Of a DNA stretch of 64,000 nucleotides, positions 22,316-34,460 are shown piece by piece. The stretch is from Crocodylus rhombifer. Its lineage: Eukaryota > Chordata > Crocodylia > Crocodylidae. How positions within the stretch are numbered: position 1 is the stretch's first letter; every line of letters begins with the position of its first letter. Under the pieces are notes generated by a model that saw only the letters and a list, made by a program, of their open reading frames with translations, did no database searches and was not told the origin of the DNA. Both the position numbers and the translations under genes were made by a program. Location of the stretch: NCBI GenBank assembly GCA_038503035.1, contig JAVSML010025187.1:1-64000 (forward strand), in the 5' to 3' direction.

Positions 22316-24159
22316 CATGATGGGATGGGAAAAAGCACTAGGACTTGAGCTCTTTTTCTGCTGCTTTGGGATGCAAAAACGGCTGGAAAAGATTTTTCCC
22401 CTCCCTCTTCCTTTTCCATTAGCAGTGCCAGAAATGTCATGTCTCACCCTTCTAGCTTGGGATGGGAGACACAGAAATGTGCACAAGTCTGCTCCAGCCC
22501 TCAAGAGAACGGGAAGGTGCAGAGTGCTCCTGACTGAGCCTTTTCTGCCTGGTTTCGGAAGGAGGCCACAGGGTTGCGAGACCCAAAACAAATGGGTGCA
22601 AGGATAAGGAGCAAGCGCCAAATGACAGGAGACATGGATCAGAGAAGACTGCTTCTCCCTGTTCCCCCGCACCTCAATCCCTGCAGCACCTCTAAAAATA
22701 GAGAATTGCAAAGTGATGGGAGTGGGATGGGTAGAGGAAGCTTGCATGCAAGTTGCCAAGATAGGGCATCTGTGTTTCACCCACATCAGCCAGCAAACAG
22801 GGCCAAGTACCAGCAGCACAGTGACATGGCCATAACTTCTTCCTTATCTGGGGGAGTCTGACATGAATCTATTACCATAACTTATCTCCAGATTCACCCT
22901 GGATGGGAACTCAACACAGCATCAAAGAAGGCTCCAGCAAATGCCGCCTGGGTCTCCCCACCCCCACCCAGCAGGGAAGAACTATCCCAGCCTGTTCCCC
23001 CTGCCGAGGGCTGGCTGGTAGCAGCCCAACCTCTCTCCACACTTGCCTGCTATTCTACATTTTCCAAGGCAGCTCCTGGCTATTGTCTCATAGCTATTAC
23101 AATGTGAGCCGGTGCTGCAGCCAGGATGTTCGTGCCTGGAAAGCAGGGCTTATGTCTGAGTTAGCATGATAATGGAGTGTAAATCTATATGCAGAGGTTT
23201 TCAATTCCTCTATAATGAATTGATAAAGTTACTGTGTCTCCCACTTTCCTTGAAGCTCATTGTAAACACCTTCATATGGCAGCTGAAATCCCCCGATCCC
23301 TAGTAATGGGTTCCTGTCTAGGAGAGGTTTATTGCTGCTGGAAGTTTGGAAGGTCTCGGGTTTCGGTGCAAAAGTGGAGCCAGTCTGAGGTGGAGCGCAG
23401 GCCCCTGTCTAAGGCACTCCCCTAGGATCTGCAGCACCCATCCTCAATGCCAGCGGAGACTTACTTCAGCAGCTAATGTGCTGTGCCAAGATGGGGCTTC
23501 CTCTGCACATAAAACTGCCTCTTGGGGATGAGTTTCAGCCAGGGGAAGATGGGTGAGGGGGGAAGCTGTTTGCTGGGCACCAAGGGTTTTTAGCAGGGGG
23601 TGGGTAGCTGGCTGATTTATCCATTCTGTGCTCTGGCTAAGGTTCTTCCAAGCGTAGGCCTTTCAGCAAGATTTCTTGGGTTGAAATATGCTGGATTGAG
23701 AGGCCCTAAAGAGCAAGCCTTTGCCTGAGGTTCAGCACAGGAGGGGCACTTGAGCACAGGGATGAGCTTCTTTTCTCCAACTGCCCCTCAGCACCAGCCT
23801 GCAGGGTCTGCAGCCTAAGCAGGCTTTAGTCTCCTTGCTCAGTCATACCAGTGCATGCTTTTCCTTCCCTTGGTTCTGTTTTACAGAGCTACAGCAAAGG
23901 CAGGTGCAGAGAGAGGGGTTGAGGAGTCCAGGGAATTATCTTCTCATAAAGGGATGCCTAAAATGCCATGGAGCCTCCAATTATGCCCATTGGGTCCAAT
24001 CCTGCCAGGGCAAAGCTCCCATGACAGCAGTAGAGCTGGATCTTGCCTGTGGTAGACCTTTATCACCATGTCACCCTGCCCTCCCTCACCGCTTCCTTCT
24101 AATGTTCGCTATGCTTCCTTGTTCCACCATGTCTTTACTAGACCATGATCAATTTGGGA
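22316..24159. other. Unique flank, no gene or repeat recognised
   Basis: Mixed-composition sequence with chance ORFs only. An AT-richer patch at about 23160-23240 is the only compositional change noted. Confidence 0.5.
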
Positions 24160-24262
24160 AGGGTCTGCACCTTCCAGTGTGTTTGAATAGTGCCTAGCAC
24201 AGTGGGTCAGTAGGCTGCAAGAGGCCACTGTAATAGCACAGTGAATTATTGTTATTGCTAGA
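24160..24262 (+). repeat. MIR/L2-like 3' tail fragment
   Basis: GGGTCTGCACCTTCCAGTGT runs into ATAGTGCCTAGCACAGTGGG, then GGCCACTGTAATAGCAC and GAATTATTGTTATTG. The order (tttgta, cagtgcctagcacaatgggg, ctcctaggcactgtaat, aataataat) is that of a repeat tail also seen at 29196 and 59150. Confidence 0.65.
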
Positions 24263-25870
24263 CATGTCAAACCTCATACACACTAATAGGAATGAGCACC
24301 CCCTTCTGACCAAAAGCCCACCCTGGACCACCAATCTTGTCTGGACAGCCAGAAACAGCCAGAGTGGCTAAAAGACTCCTGGTTTGCAAATAGTGATGAA
24401 AAGCCAAGAAAAGCGAAGGAGCAAATCCCACATCTGCTTCCACAGTCTATTCAGGCTCCCATCTGGTCTGAATCTGGACAGACAGTAGGAAAGTTGTACA
24501 ATCGCCCCTGGCCAAATACCAAACTCTGTGAGGAGCATGACCTCAACTGGCTCATGCAGTCAGAGGTAAATGAGATGAAATCTTGCAGTCCTTCACCTGA
24601 GCGGGCCGCTGGGGAAGGTGAGTACAACCTGCTGCATCCCTTCATAGGGAGGAACATAGCCATCCCTCTGTTTCTGCCAGGACCCCTTCCATAGTTCGCA
24701 GTCAATGGTATTCCAGGATGCTGAGGGATCTAACTGAATGCATGTGGGCACCTGGAGTATGTCCCTCACCAGACTTAGCTGTCACCCCACAAGGCCAAAG
24801 CGATCTCCATTCAACACACAGCCCTGATACTGGACTGAAAGGGGTCGAGATCATCATAGAGCTCCAAGAACTGAGAGTCTGGCATCCACCTCCTGTCCCA
24901 AAAACAGGAGGATAGCGGCAGGGCTGTTTAGATTGTCAGATGCTGACTGTTTAGACTATCAGCATCAATAGACGGTATCTCAAACAGAAGCCTTGAAGTC
25001 GTTGCTGTAAGAGATGTTCCCATCTTGTCCTCTCTATGGCTGGTGTTGAAAATGTCCACGAAGAGCAAAGTTGGCATCTCCCGGAAGACTCTTGCCCAAC
25101 AAGGACAAGGATCCAAATAAGGATCCTTGAGTGTGTCCATCTGCACCTGAGAGCCTCCACATGTGATCTGAGAAAAGAAAGTCCAGATTCTCCAAGCACA
25201 GACACCCCATTTGGACCAGCACCTCTGAGAGGGACTCAGAGGTCACTGAACTGAGCCTCTTTGCTGTCACTGCACCAGTGGTAGGAGACACCAGAAACAC
25301 TCCATGGCACCAATGGGATTTGCACAGGCACTGGTTTGGCAAGAGATACAGAGCAAGTCCTCACTTCATCGCAGACACCCAAGGTGTCATCACAGAACCG
25401 GGCTGCCAGGGAACTGGGCATCCCATTACGGCCTCTTGAGCCACCAGCCTTCAGACACACGAAACCTGGCTATTGTGCACATTTGCCAATCTCCTCTTGG
25501 CTGTGTCATTTTCTTTCTTATCACACTTTCTGCCTGGATGGGTCCCCCCTTCCCTGTGGATGTAATCTTACCTCCCACCACAGCAGCTCCTAGATAAAAC
25601 GTGCTCGTGGCACCTCGCTCTAATAGCCACAATGCACTGCTCTTCCCCCAAGGGAGGGAAAAGCACAGTCCCAAGCTCCCAGGAGGCTCTGACTGTAAAG
25701 AGATAGGCACTCAGAGAGATGCTCAGTCATTATGAGCTCCAGCATCCCCCTCCTTTCTCCGATCCTCCTATCGATTCAGCAACCACACATCGCCAGGCCC
25801 CACCCCATTCCCTGTTACCAGAATGATACTCACCACTGTTCAGAAAGGATGATCTAACACTTCTCTAGAA
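24263..25870. other. Unique flank, no gene recognised
   Basis: No recognisable domain in any frame and no repeat hallmark. The region is of average composition. Confidence 0.5.
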
Positions 25871-25874
25871 CAGC

Positions 25875-26215
25875 TCCTCCAGAAAGATCCCAAAGCACTT
25901 TGCAAGTGAAGGATATAGATGGCCTGTCACTGAGATGCAGCCACTTCTGGGGTGGGGCACAGCAGCTATCCCAATGGCCCAGAGAGATTCTAACCAGCAC
26001 TTGAAGACAGGGCATAAAGCCTGATGGAAATGACAGGGAAAACTTTAGGGAAGAAAACAGGAATTTCTCCAAGTGGGATTCACCCAGCTTTCCACTGCCT
26101 TGCACTAAGAAAAGGGGCCATATGACCCTGAATGATTGCAAGGACCTCAGCATTATATCTCATCTGAAAGCTGGCGCCCTCAACAGCACTGCCTCCCCTG
26201 GAACTGCCCTATGGT
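25875..26215 (+). repeat. Ancient interspersed repeat, family not named
   Basis: The order AGATCCCAAAGCACTTTGCA, GATGCAGCCACTTCTGGGGT, GGGCACAGCAGC, then farther on ATGACCCTGAATGATTGCAA, GGACCTCAGCATTATATCTC, ATCTGAAAGCTGGCGCCCTC and AACAGCACTGCC matches a repeat I recall from turtle, crocodilian and fish genomes (words such as 'gcagccacctctggggtggggca' and 'cctcggtttaacgtctcatccgaaagacggcacc'). The middle is diverged or replaced. I cannot assign a class. Confidence 0.55.
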
Positions 26216-27194
26216 ATAGGCACCTCGTTTGAAGTTTCCCGGGCCCCTTCCTGGCACAGGGTTGGGGTCAGGACAAGATGGGAGTCACTAGCAGGTCAGA
26301 CTGAGATACACCGAGAATAAAAACCACCGCAGTCCTCGAGCACGGGCAGTGTTTGCCTGTTTCCCCAGCTCTGCCCAAGCGGCACAGCTCGCACCGGCAT
26401 CAAAAGGACTGCAGCAGCACTCCTCACTCCCCAAAGCCCTGGGAATAGCTGGCAGGCAGCTTTTGATCTGATGTCCGCCTCTCCTTTTCCAGAGCTTGGC
26501 AGCAGGAGCCCACGTGTAGCACGCAGGTTGCCTCCCGCACACAGATGAGCCCTGCTTGGGGGAGGGGAGGATTTGTGCTTGGGGGAAACATCAGGCGGGG
26601 GGGGGGGCAGACAGCAAACGGTTAACTTCTCAGCAGCTGGGGAGGCTGGAAGGCAGGAGAGCCAGGCTTGGGCTCAGCTCATGGCAGACAGATGTTCCCG
26701 GTGACCTCAAAGGGAGGGCAGAGCAAATAGCACACGCTGGCTCCGCACACCATTTCCCTTCGCCTCTAAAGAGGGCAGGGTGGTGGGCCAGGGACACGGG
26801 GGCTGCTGTCCTAGGGGATGTGGCGGAGGACCGGCAGGGGCCTAAAGGAAGGGCAGGCTTGGGTGCGGTGGCAGGTTGCTCTGGCCAGGAATCAGGTGGG
26901 GGGTTGCTGCCTCCTGAAAGTCGCTGTCCATGGTGTGTGCGCCTGCTTGGGCCCCAGCCAGCCCAGGGAGCTCAGGCAGGAGCCACCTCAGCCTGCGGGG
27001 ATGTTTCCTGGGAGGAGGTTCATGGGACAAGGGACGCAGGAGCCCAGGCAGAGCGGGGCCAGCTCACACCAGTTCCCCTCCCTCTGCCATGAAGAGCAGG
27101 GAGAGAGGGCAGTGGTGGGGTGGGATCCCGAGGATATGTTCCCCGGAGCAGCTCTCAACCCAGGGCCTGGAGGACAGGCAGGCATGAGTTCTGC
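26216..27194. other. GC-rich unique flank
   Basis: G-rich block with a G12 run near 26598 and chance ORFs (for example 26556-27092). No domain was recognised. CpG density is moderate and no island is evident by eye. Confidence 0.5.
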
Positions 27195-27490
27195 CTCACC
27201 TCTGGCATGTTCTTCCTGTGGCCTTAGGAAAGTTACCTGGCACCTTACTGTCCACAGAGGCTTGTGATTTTGAGTCCCACAGGCTTTGGGACACCTCTGG
27301 CCTGATCTTCAGAAGGGCTGGGGGCACTCAGATCTGGGTACTCCATACATGGGCCCCAGTCAGCTTAAATTAGGCACTTGACAGAAGAAGCCTTAACAAA
27401 TCTGCAAAATGGGGTATTGAACCCTGCTTCACAGGGACAACATGAGGATTAGGTGGTTAGTGCGGAAGGGCTTGGAGAAGAAGAAGGGGT
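27195..27490 (+). repeat. MIR-like SINE, old and gapped
   Basis: TTCCTGTGGCCTTAGGAAAG with TTACCTGGCAC, TTAGGCACTTGACAGAAG, then AATCTGCAAAATGGGGTATT, CTTCACAGGGACAACATGAG and GATTAGGTGG...GGGCTTGGAGAAG follow the MIR order (tgaccttgggcaagttac ... tctgtaaaatgggga ... cacagggttgtgaggatt ... gcgcttagag). Confidence 0.65.
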
Positions 27491-27779
27491 ATGAAAACAC
27501 CATGCCCTGGCACAGCTGCTATTAAACATTGCCAACTTAATGCCAGTACTGGTGAAAGCCCATCTCAGAGGCTGAAATCTGTGTTTAATCCACAGAGCAA
27601 AGGCGCTTCCCCAGGGGTGTGGAGAACTCAGGTCCCCCTGTCCTGGGTTCAGATCATGGATGGCCTCCCACATTGTTTGGCTGAGCTCTCCTCTTGCCAT
27701 CTTCCTTGATGAAAACCACCCTACAAAACCAAGTGGGGAGACAGCTGCATGCCGAGCTACTGCCCCTGTGTGTGATGAG

Positions 27780-28400
27780 AGAGAGGGGGAGTAAACATCA
27801 GCTTAGATAAATGGGAAACACAGCAAGAAATCACAAAGTCAGCTCTAATTTCCAGTGACACAACCAATTACAGCAGCCCCAGCACTCACAAATTTAAGCA
27901 GGTATTAAGAGGAAATGGAAAAACCAACAAATTAAAGCCCCATTTGCTCATACATGGGCATGGAAACTTTGTAAAGCACTGTTTCCAAGAGCAGGATTAA
28001 GGAGATGTCCTGTCCATATTTATGAGCAGGATTTTGTCCTGCGTGCTGCTTTACAGCAAGCCTGAGGAAACAGATTCACCATTATGCTGTCGTTTGCACA
28101 TAACCCTGGCAGGTTGTTTATCGTGCTGCCTATGAAGGGCTGAGTGTACAGCAGCGGTGGTAAGTGTGGCCTTCGGGTTTGCTCGCACACAAGCCTGGCA
28201 ACAGTCCTGTAGCACAGATCAAAATAGTGCAGCCGTGACTCCCCATAATGCAGACCCGATTCACTCTTGGCAAATGCAAATGAAAGCATATTAGAGGGAA
28301 TCTTTTGAACCATAACTGCATCAAAGCAGAAAAAGAAGACCTGGGCATCATCATGTGTGCCCTGTAGATAGCTCATGATGAGCCCTGTTCCATATGCAAT
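27780..28400. promoter_or_regulatory. Candidate conserved non-coding element
   Basis: A repeat-free, AT-rich island between GC-richer flanks. It contains dense homeodomain/SOX-like words (CCAATTACAG, AACAAATTAAAG) and an exact POU octamer ATGCAAAT at 28274-28281. An ORF on the minus strand (28020-28376) shows no known domain. Identification as a CNE is inference from composition only. Confidence 0.35.
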
Positions 28401-28609
28401 GATGGCTGAAGAAGCTAAGAAAAACCTGAGGATTCATAAGGAAGAGAATGGAGCCTGACATGGAAACGAACATATTGCTTTTATATACACCAGCAGCTTG
28501 CTCCTGCCTGAAATCCCCTGTGCAGTCATGGTTACCCTATCACAGGAGGGAAATGCTGGGGATTCAGAGGTAATGAGACTGAATCATGGTGTGGTGGAGA
28601 AATAATATG

Positions 28610-28880
28610 AAGAGAGATTGAAAAGATTGAGACTGTCTGCCTACAGAGGAAGTGACTAGGAGGCAGCCTATGAATGTATGCAAAATAATGGATGGTCTAG
28701 AGAGGGCAGGTCTCTTCCCATTCCCTCAGACCAAAGGCATAGTCATGGCATTGAAAGGTGGCACGTTCAGAGCTGACAAAAGGTAACGCTTCTTCACAAT
28801 CTTCCACCAGTCTCTGGAAGTTTTCCACAAGGTGCCAGTGAGCTTAGTAGGAGCAGAAGAGGATCACTGAAGTGGAGGAA
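28610..28880 (+). mobile_element. Old CR1/L3-type LINE 3' region
   Basis: GAAGAGAGATTGAAAAGATT, then AAATAATGGATGGTCTAGAG, AGGGCAGGTCTCTTCCCATT, ATTGAAAGGTGGCACGTTCA, GAGCTGACAAAAGGTAACGC and TTCTTCAC...CAGTCTCTGG follow the order of the C-terminal and 3' region of ancient CR1/L3 elements (ataaaatcatgaatggt, gagaaggt, tctctcag, aaaggtggcaggttcagaactgataaaagg, ttcttcacacag). It is diverged with no intact frame, and is a much older layer than the CR1 copies at 30.5 and 60.4 kb. Confidence 0.65.
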
Positions 28881-29195
28881 TACATCCATCCATCTGTCTA
28901 CGGGAGTCTGAATGCCCAGAGTTAAACAGCAGATACCGAAAAATACCCCAAGCATTCTGGAAGGGAAGTATAGACACTGTCCAGCCTTAATGGAAGTGCC
29001 AGTATTTCACAAACAGGGGCCACTTGCTCCAGGACATCTTGCACCTTCCGTATAGCCCCTGGTTTTGGCTGTCCTGGAGGCAGGCCATCAGACCTAGGAG
29101 CCATGCGATCCAGTGCAGCCTGGCCCTCCTGCTGTTCCTTTGTTACAAGGAGGGCTGTTTGCTGATGGAGGAGGTAGGGGAGATTCATAAGTTGG

Positions 29196-29300
29196 CAGTG
29201 AGTTCTCTGGGGCAGGGCATTATTTCTTTTATCCACTTGTACAGCACCCAGCTCAGGGTGGTCCTGACCCTTGACTGAGTTCTCAGGTAAAATACTAAAG
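29196..29300 (+). repeat. MIR/L2-like 3' tail fragment
   Basis: GTGAGTTCTCTGGGGCAGGG, then CACTTGTACAGCACCCAGCT, CAGGGTGGTCCTGACCCTTG and ACTGAG...AAAATACTAAA reproduces the order 'gtgagctctttggggcaggga ... tttgtacagcacctagcacaatggggtcctgatccttgactg ... aatacaaataa'. It is the same family as 24160 and 59150. Confidence 0.75.
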
Positions 29301-30487
29301 AAGGGACTGTGATCACTGGGAGAGCTCTTCAGAAATGCACCCTGCTCTGGCTTCCTGTTAGCTGTCTCCCTCCATGCTCCCTAGTCTCCTCTCAATTCCT
29401 GCCCCCCACTTCTCTTATTTTCAGCTCCCTCAGCTCCTCCCACATCATTAAGTGATCCTGTTGCACTTCCGAAGTCCAAGGGCTGACCTCTGGAGAAATG
29501 CCAGCAAGCTGAGCACTCAGTATGTTGCCATGCACGTAAGAAGAATGATAATCACATCTCTTCTCTAGTGACCTGTCATCCATGAATCTCAAAATGCTTT
29601 CTAAACAATCAAGGCCATATTACAAGCTGATAATTTCTATGGTGTTGTGCACTCTGTGCTAACTGTTAAATTGCAGATGCAAACCTGAGGGTCCAGCCAG
29701 CTAGCATCCTGGCCACTGGCGTGAACCTAGAGGGGCTGATGACCAGGTCTGGGTCCGTAGTTCAGTTGAGGACACAAAGCCATCAGTGAAGGGCTATTCT
29801 TATCAGTGGCATGATGGACAAATGCTCTCCATGTGATGGATGAAGGCTGCCTGTCTTCAGTACAACCACTGTGCTTTAGGACCAACAAAACAAGAGGTGG
29901 AGGGTCTCAAGCCATCTAAAAACACCTTTCCCCAATATGTTCAGGCCTGAACTCTCAAGAATGCCTCCTCATTACAGCTAAGCCAATTTCAGGATGCTCA
30001 GCGTGAAATACCTCCATGTCTGGTTGCCAGACACAGTGAGCACCCAGCATCCCAATAAAACTGTGGAGGAAATAACCTGAGCACTGCAGGTGAACATCAC
30101 CTCCACCAATCAGACCTAAAACCACCTAACAGTTCCCCATTGCTCCTTACTTGCCAATAAATAACATTTTGCACTGTGCTGGCCTCTGTTCTTCTGTGAT
30201 AGGATGAGGTCTGGTTCCCCTTCTTGACGGCACCTGACTTATTCTACTACAGTGCACCTACAGACTAGAGCTATGCTCAAGCTGGAGGACCCAAATGCGC
30301 AAACACTCTAACTTCCAGTCCATACCTCAGCTTATTTAGCAAATTTCATCTGGGCACTGGGAAGGAAATTGTGCAAAAAGAATAGCAGCCCTGACACCTG
30401 CCTCCTCTGAGGCTTAACAACACTTACACCGGCCCCTTCCAAGTCTCCAGGTTAAATCACAGCTCACTAGAGAATCAATTCCTCCAC
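29301..30487. other. Unique flank, no gene recognised
   Basis: Average-composition sequence without recognised repeats or coding exons up to the CR1 terminus. Confidence 0.5.
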
Positions 30488-32195
30488 ACTCATAGAATCA
30501 TAGAAGTCGGGTCGGAGGGGCCTTGTAGATCTTCAAGTCCGACCCCCTGCCTGGGCAGGAGAAAAGCTGGGCTCAAATGACTCCAGCCAGGTAGGCATCA
30601 AGCCTCCTCTTAAAGACCCCCAGGGTAGGAGCCAGCACCACTTCTCTTGGAAGTTGGTTCCAGCTCCTAGCCGCCCTGACCGTGAAGTAGTTCTTACGGA
30701 TGTCTAATCTAAACCTCCTTTCCAACAACTTGTGGCCGTTATTCCTTGTTATGCCAGGGGGCACTCGGGGAAACAAGGTCTCTCCCAAACCCTTCTGGTC
30801 CCCCCAGTGAGTTTATAGATGGTCACCAGGTCCCCCTCAGCCTTCTCTTGTGAAGGCTGAACAGGTTCAGGTCCCACAGTCTCTCATTGTAGGGTCTGCC
30901 CTGTTGCCCCCGGATCATGCGGGTGGCCTCCTCTGGACCCTCTCAATGCTGCCCACATCCCTCCTGAAGTGCGGTGCCCAGAACTGGACACAGTACTCCA
31001 GCTGCGGCCTGACCAGTGTTGCATAGAGGTGGAGGATCACCTCCTTGGCCCTGCTAGAGATGCATCTGTGGATACATGACAAGATCCGGTTAGCCCTGCC
31101 AGCTGTGACCTCGCATTGTCGGCCCATGTTCATCTTGGAGTCAATAATGACTCCAAGATCTCTTTCTGCCCCCGTGCTCTCAAGGAGGGAGTTTCCCATC
31201 TTATAAGTGTGCTGCTGGTTACTGCTGCCCCAGTGCAGCACCCTGCACTTGTCAGTATTGAAGCGCATCCTGTTTTTGTTAGCCCACCCCTGCAACCTAT
31301 CCAGGTCTTGCTGCAGTCTTTCCCTCCCTACTAGCGTGCTCACCTCACCCTAAATTTTGGTATCATCAGCGAATTTAAACAGGCTGCTTTTCACCCCATC
31401 GTCCAAATCACTGATAAAGAAATTGAACAGCGTGGGCCCAAGGACCGAGCCCCGGGGGACTCCGCTGCCCACTTCCCCCCAGGTCAAATATGACCCATCC
31501 ACCACCACCCTCTGAGTACAACCCTTGAGCCAATCTGCAATCCATCTGACTGTGTAGGCATCAACACCACAGTCGCCCAGTTTTTTAATGAGGATGGGGT
31601 GGGAGACAGTGTCAAAAGCTTTTCTGAAGTCCAGAAAGACGACATCCACGGCGACACCTGCATCCAATGCTTTTGTGACCTGTTCATAAAAGGCAATCAG
31701 GTTGGTCTGACATGACCTGCCCCTAATGAAACCATGCTGGTTGCCCTTGAGCATCATCCCTGAAGCCGGCCCATCACAGATGTGCTCCTTGATGATCTTC
31801 TCAAAGAGTTTCCCTAGGATTGAGGTAAGACTGGCGGGCCTATAGTTGCCCAGGTCCTCCCTCCTCTCTTTTTTAAAGATGGGGACCACATTGGCTATTT
31901 TCCAATCATCTGGTACCTGGCCCGAGCACCACGAGTGCTCGTAAAGCTGTGCCAAGGGCCCTGCAATAACCCCAGCTAGCTCCCTCAACACCCTGGGGTG
32001 GAGAGCATCTGGGCCTCCTGATTTGAACACGTCCGGCCCCTCCAAAAACTCTCTAACCTGGTCCTCCCCAACCTGGGGTCTGGAGGTATTCCTCTCAAGT
32101 CCGTCTTGCATCACAGTGGGGAAGTCCCGGTCCCTGCACAAGAAAACGGAGGTGAAGAATTGGTTAAAGAGATCTTTGTCTTTTCCCCAGCTTCA
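30488..32195 (-). mobile_element. CR1 LINE, 5'-truncated, with near-complete reverse transcriptase (subfamily A)
   Basis: A non-LTR retrotransposon lying minus strand. Its 3' end is at 30490, with the tandem ATAGAATCATAGAAG terminus and the CR1 end 'ggccttgtagatcttcaagtccgacc'. The 5' edge near 32195 falls in the sequence before RT (NQFFTSVF). Motifs in order: NYRPASLTSILGKLFEKII (RT1-2), QHGFIRGRSC, FLDFRKAFDTVSH (catalytic Asp, domain A), GVPRGSVLGPTLF (domain B), KFADDTK (catalytic pair, domain C), then NRMRFNTDKCRVLHWG and the C-terminal HLYATLVRPQLEYC...FWAP region, ending GVFKRRLDAYLAGVI. The first frame (32141-31350) ends in a stop right after the FADD motif and the next part (31343-30915) continues in the same frame, so a single nonsense change separates them. 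More breaks follow near 30790-30915. The endonuclease half is absent, so the copy is inactive. The good preservation points to a relatively recent insertion. Confidence 0.95.
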
Positions 32196-34095
32196 ATCTC
32201 ACACAAACACAGACGCATCTTCTCCAAAGCCAGGTTGCCCTTTAAAGCACATTAAATTGTTTTAACACCCTCCGTCAACTTGATTAAGACTCCAAATCCT
32301 GAACAGATTTGCCTCCTTGGGGTGGCTCCACCAATCTCAACGGTCACACCAGGGCTGGATCAGGTGCAAACATACTAGCTGACAATTGGCTGTTCGGAGC
32401 TTTGCTTGCTCAAACCTATGTTGGATCTCCTGGTTTTCTCAGGTTAAAGTGATGACATTGCAAAATCTTAATGAAGGATAAGGAAGGTGACTTTCTATGC
32501 AAGTGTCCTCATCAGCTGTATATTGAAAATAGAAACTTCCACTCAGATCCCTGACAACTTCAACCTGCTTCTGAAAGTATCAGAGAGAGGACCATAGAAA
32601 CAGATCATGCCATCTGGCTGGAGACAGGAGCTCACACTTGAAAACAGAGAAGGCAGTGCTCAATCTATGGCCAGGGAATAATGTCAAGGTTCTCCACCTC
32701 AGCTTCTAACCCACGTAACAAATCCAGAGTAAGTCCAGCAGTATGAGCTCTTGAGGTAGTTGCCTTGGTTTCAGTGTGGCCATGACATCCTGGGCTATTT
32801 CAGGTTCTCATCCATGTAAATACTGACATTGCTGAATGCAGTGTTGACAAGAAATCTCAACAGCAGGGGATGGGTTGCGTTGTACAACAGTGGAAGAAAT
32901 ACTTAAATGTCAATCCCATCATTCTGCCAGGGTGGGATAAAAATCCGCATTCAAGGTAGGTGAACTAGTCCACCCAAGGTCAGGGCTGCCTTCAGCGTTT
33001 CAGACTGGATGCACCTAGTAGAGCAAACCCACTCTCATGCTAATTCCTCTTAAGCTCAGAACTAGCTGCTAAGACGAGACAGACCATGTCTGCTCCAGCA
33101 GGGTAGATGATAGCATACTGAATTGGGTGGGCGACTGGTCTGATCTTACATGAAGCTCCTCCGCCCCAATAAGAAATCAGAAACAGCTACCTCATACTGT
33201 GCAGGAGAAAAGATACTGAATGAAGACCCCCCCCCGGGCATCTGATTGAATCTTTGTTTTCCTATTTTGACACCCCCCTTATATTAGCTGAATGTCTGAG
33301 CTTTTGGAGTGGAAAGTGACAGGCTAATAACAGCCCCAGTAGCAGCAGGGCCACATGTGTGTGCCTGCGTGTGCCTCTCCTGGTGCCACCTCGACGGTTT
33401 CTCAATAGCGGTTTTGCAGTCGTTAACAATCACGCTAATGTGTAGGATCTAATCTCTCCCCACGCACAGATGACAGAAGCTTCCGTACTCAATGGCATAA
33501 TTGTGTTTTGATCCCCTATGCCATCTCCCTGAGCCTCCTCTCTACCTGCTGCAAGGTGATACGGTGCTGAGGATGGGGGCGCCACTGGGAGTCTTTCAAC
33601 CAAGAATTCTGCTTTGCCAGCAAGTCCTGCTAATGCTTTTGTGTGTGCTGGAAACCAGGAGGCTGTTGCACAGTGCTGGGATAATCTGATGAATCTTTGC
33701 ATACTGGGACCTCACCAGTGCTCTAGTGGGAATAGTGAGAAACCACAGGAGAGAGGCCAACAGTTCGTGACTGTTCTGTGCCCCTGTCCCCCTCGGCCCT
33801 GTCCTCCACTGGGGGCTACCTCTCCACTCAGCCCCCAGCGCACACAACAAGAATCAGAGGCAGGAGTTTGGCATGCGAGCTGCAGCGAATGTCCTGCCAA
33901 AGTGTCTGTAATAAACAAATCAATAATTAAGAGAGGATGCACATTAGCCTTTGAACATGTTCCAGATGGAGTTTATTTTAGACCTTACAAGGAGCATTTG
34001 CGAGGTGAGCGAGAGGCAGAGGATCTGGTGTTAGTTTACATGAGGTTGGCCGTACCGGGGGGAGAGTTGTAGGGCGGGGAGTTGCAGGAGGTGAT
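32196..34095. other. Unique flank, no gene recognised
   Basis: Mostly average composition. An AT-rich, repeat-free patch at about 33885-33990 (GTAATAAACAAATCAATAAT, TTAAGAGAGG, GGAGTTTATTTTAGACC) looks like a small conserved element. A C8 run lies at about 33229. No exon recognised. Confidence 0.5.
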
Positions 34096-34460
34096 GGTAC
34101 ACAGGTGTGTGTGTGTGTATGCGTGTGTGCGCACACGCTTGTGCACCTAGGCTGAAGCTGACTGAACAAAGGATGGTCTGGGATTTCTCTCTATGTGAGA
34201 TTGTCTGTATGGTTGGAGTCACAGGGGACTAAGGTGTGTAAGAACGCATGTGTGTGTATGGCTGCAGGTGTATGCGCGAGTGGGTGTTGCAGGGGTGGAG
34301 GTGTAGGGATGCGTGCGTGTCTGTGTGAGGGCTGAAGCTGTGCGCCTGCGTGGGTGTTGCCGAAGTGACGGTGTGTAGGAATACGTGCTTAAAGGCTAAC
34401 GCGGCATGCTTGTGTAACAGGGGCACATGTAATGCACGCATGTGTGTGGGGGTGTATGCA
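34096..34460. repeat. Degenerate TG-rich tract with alternating purine-pyrimidine core
   Basis: A core at 34105-34138 alternates purine and pyrimidine without break and contains the palindrome GTGTGCGCACAC. It is followed by some 300 bases of spaced TGTGTG, GTGCGTG and GGGTGTTGC words. This is an old, dispersed microsatellite. Confidence 0.8.

Noticed and set aside
28020..28376. 118-codon minus-strand ORF in the AT-rich island
   Set aside because: Unusually open for AT-rich DNA but no known domain and no splice context. Better explained as conserved non-coding sequence.
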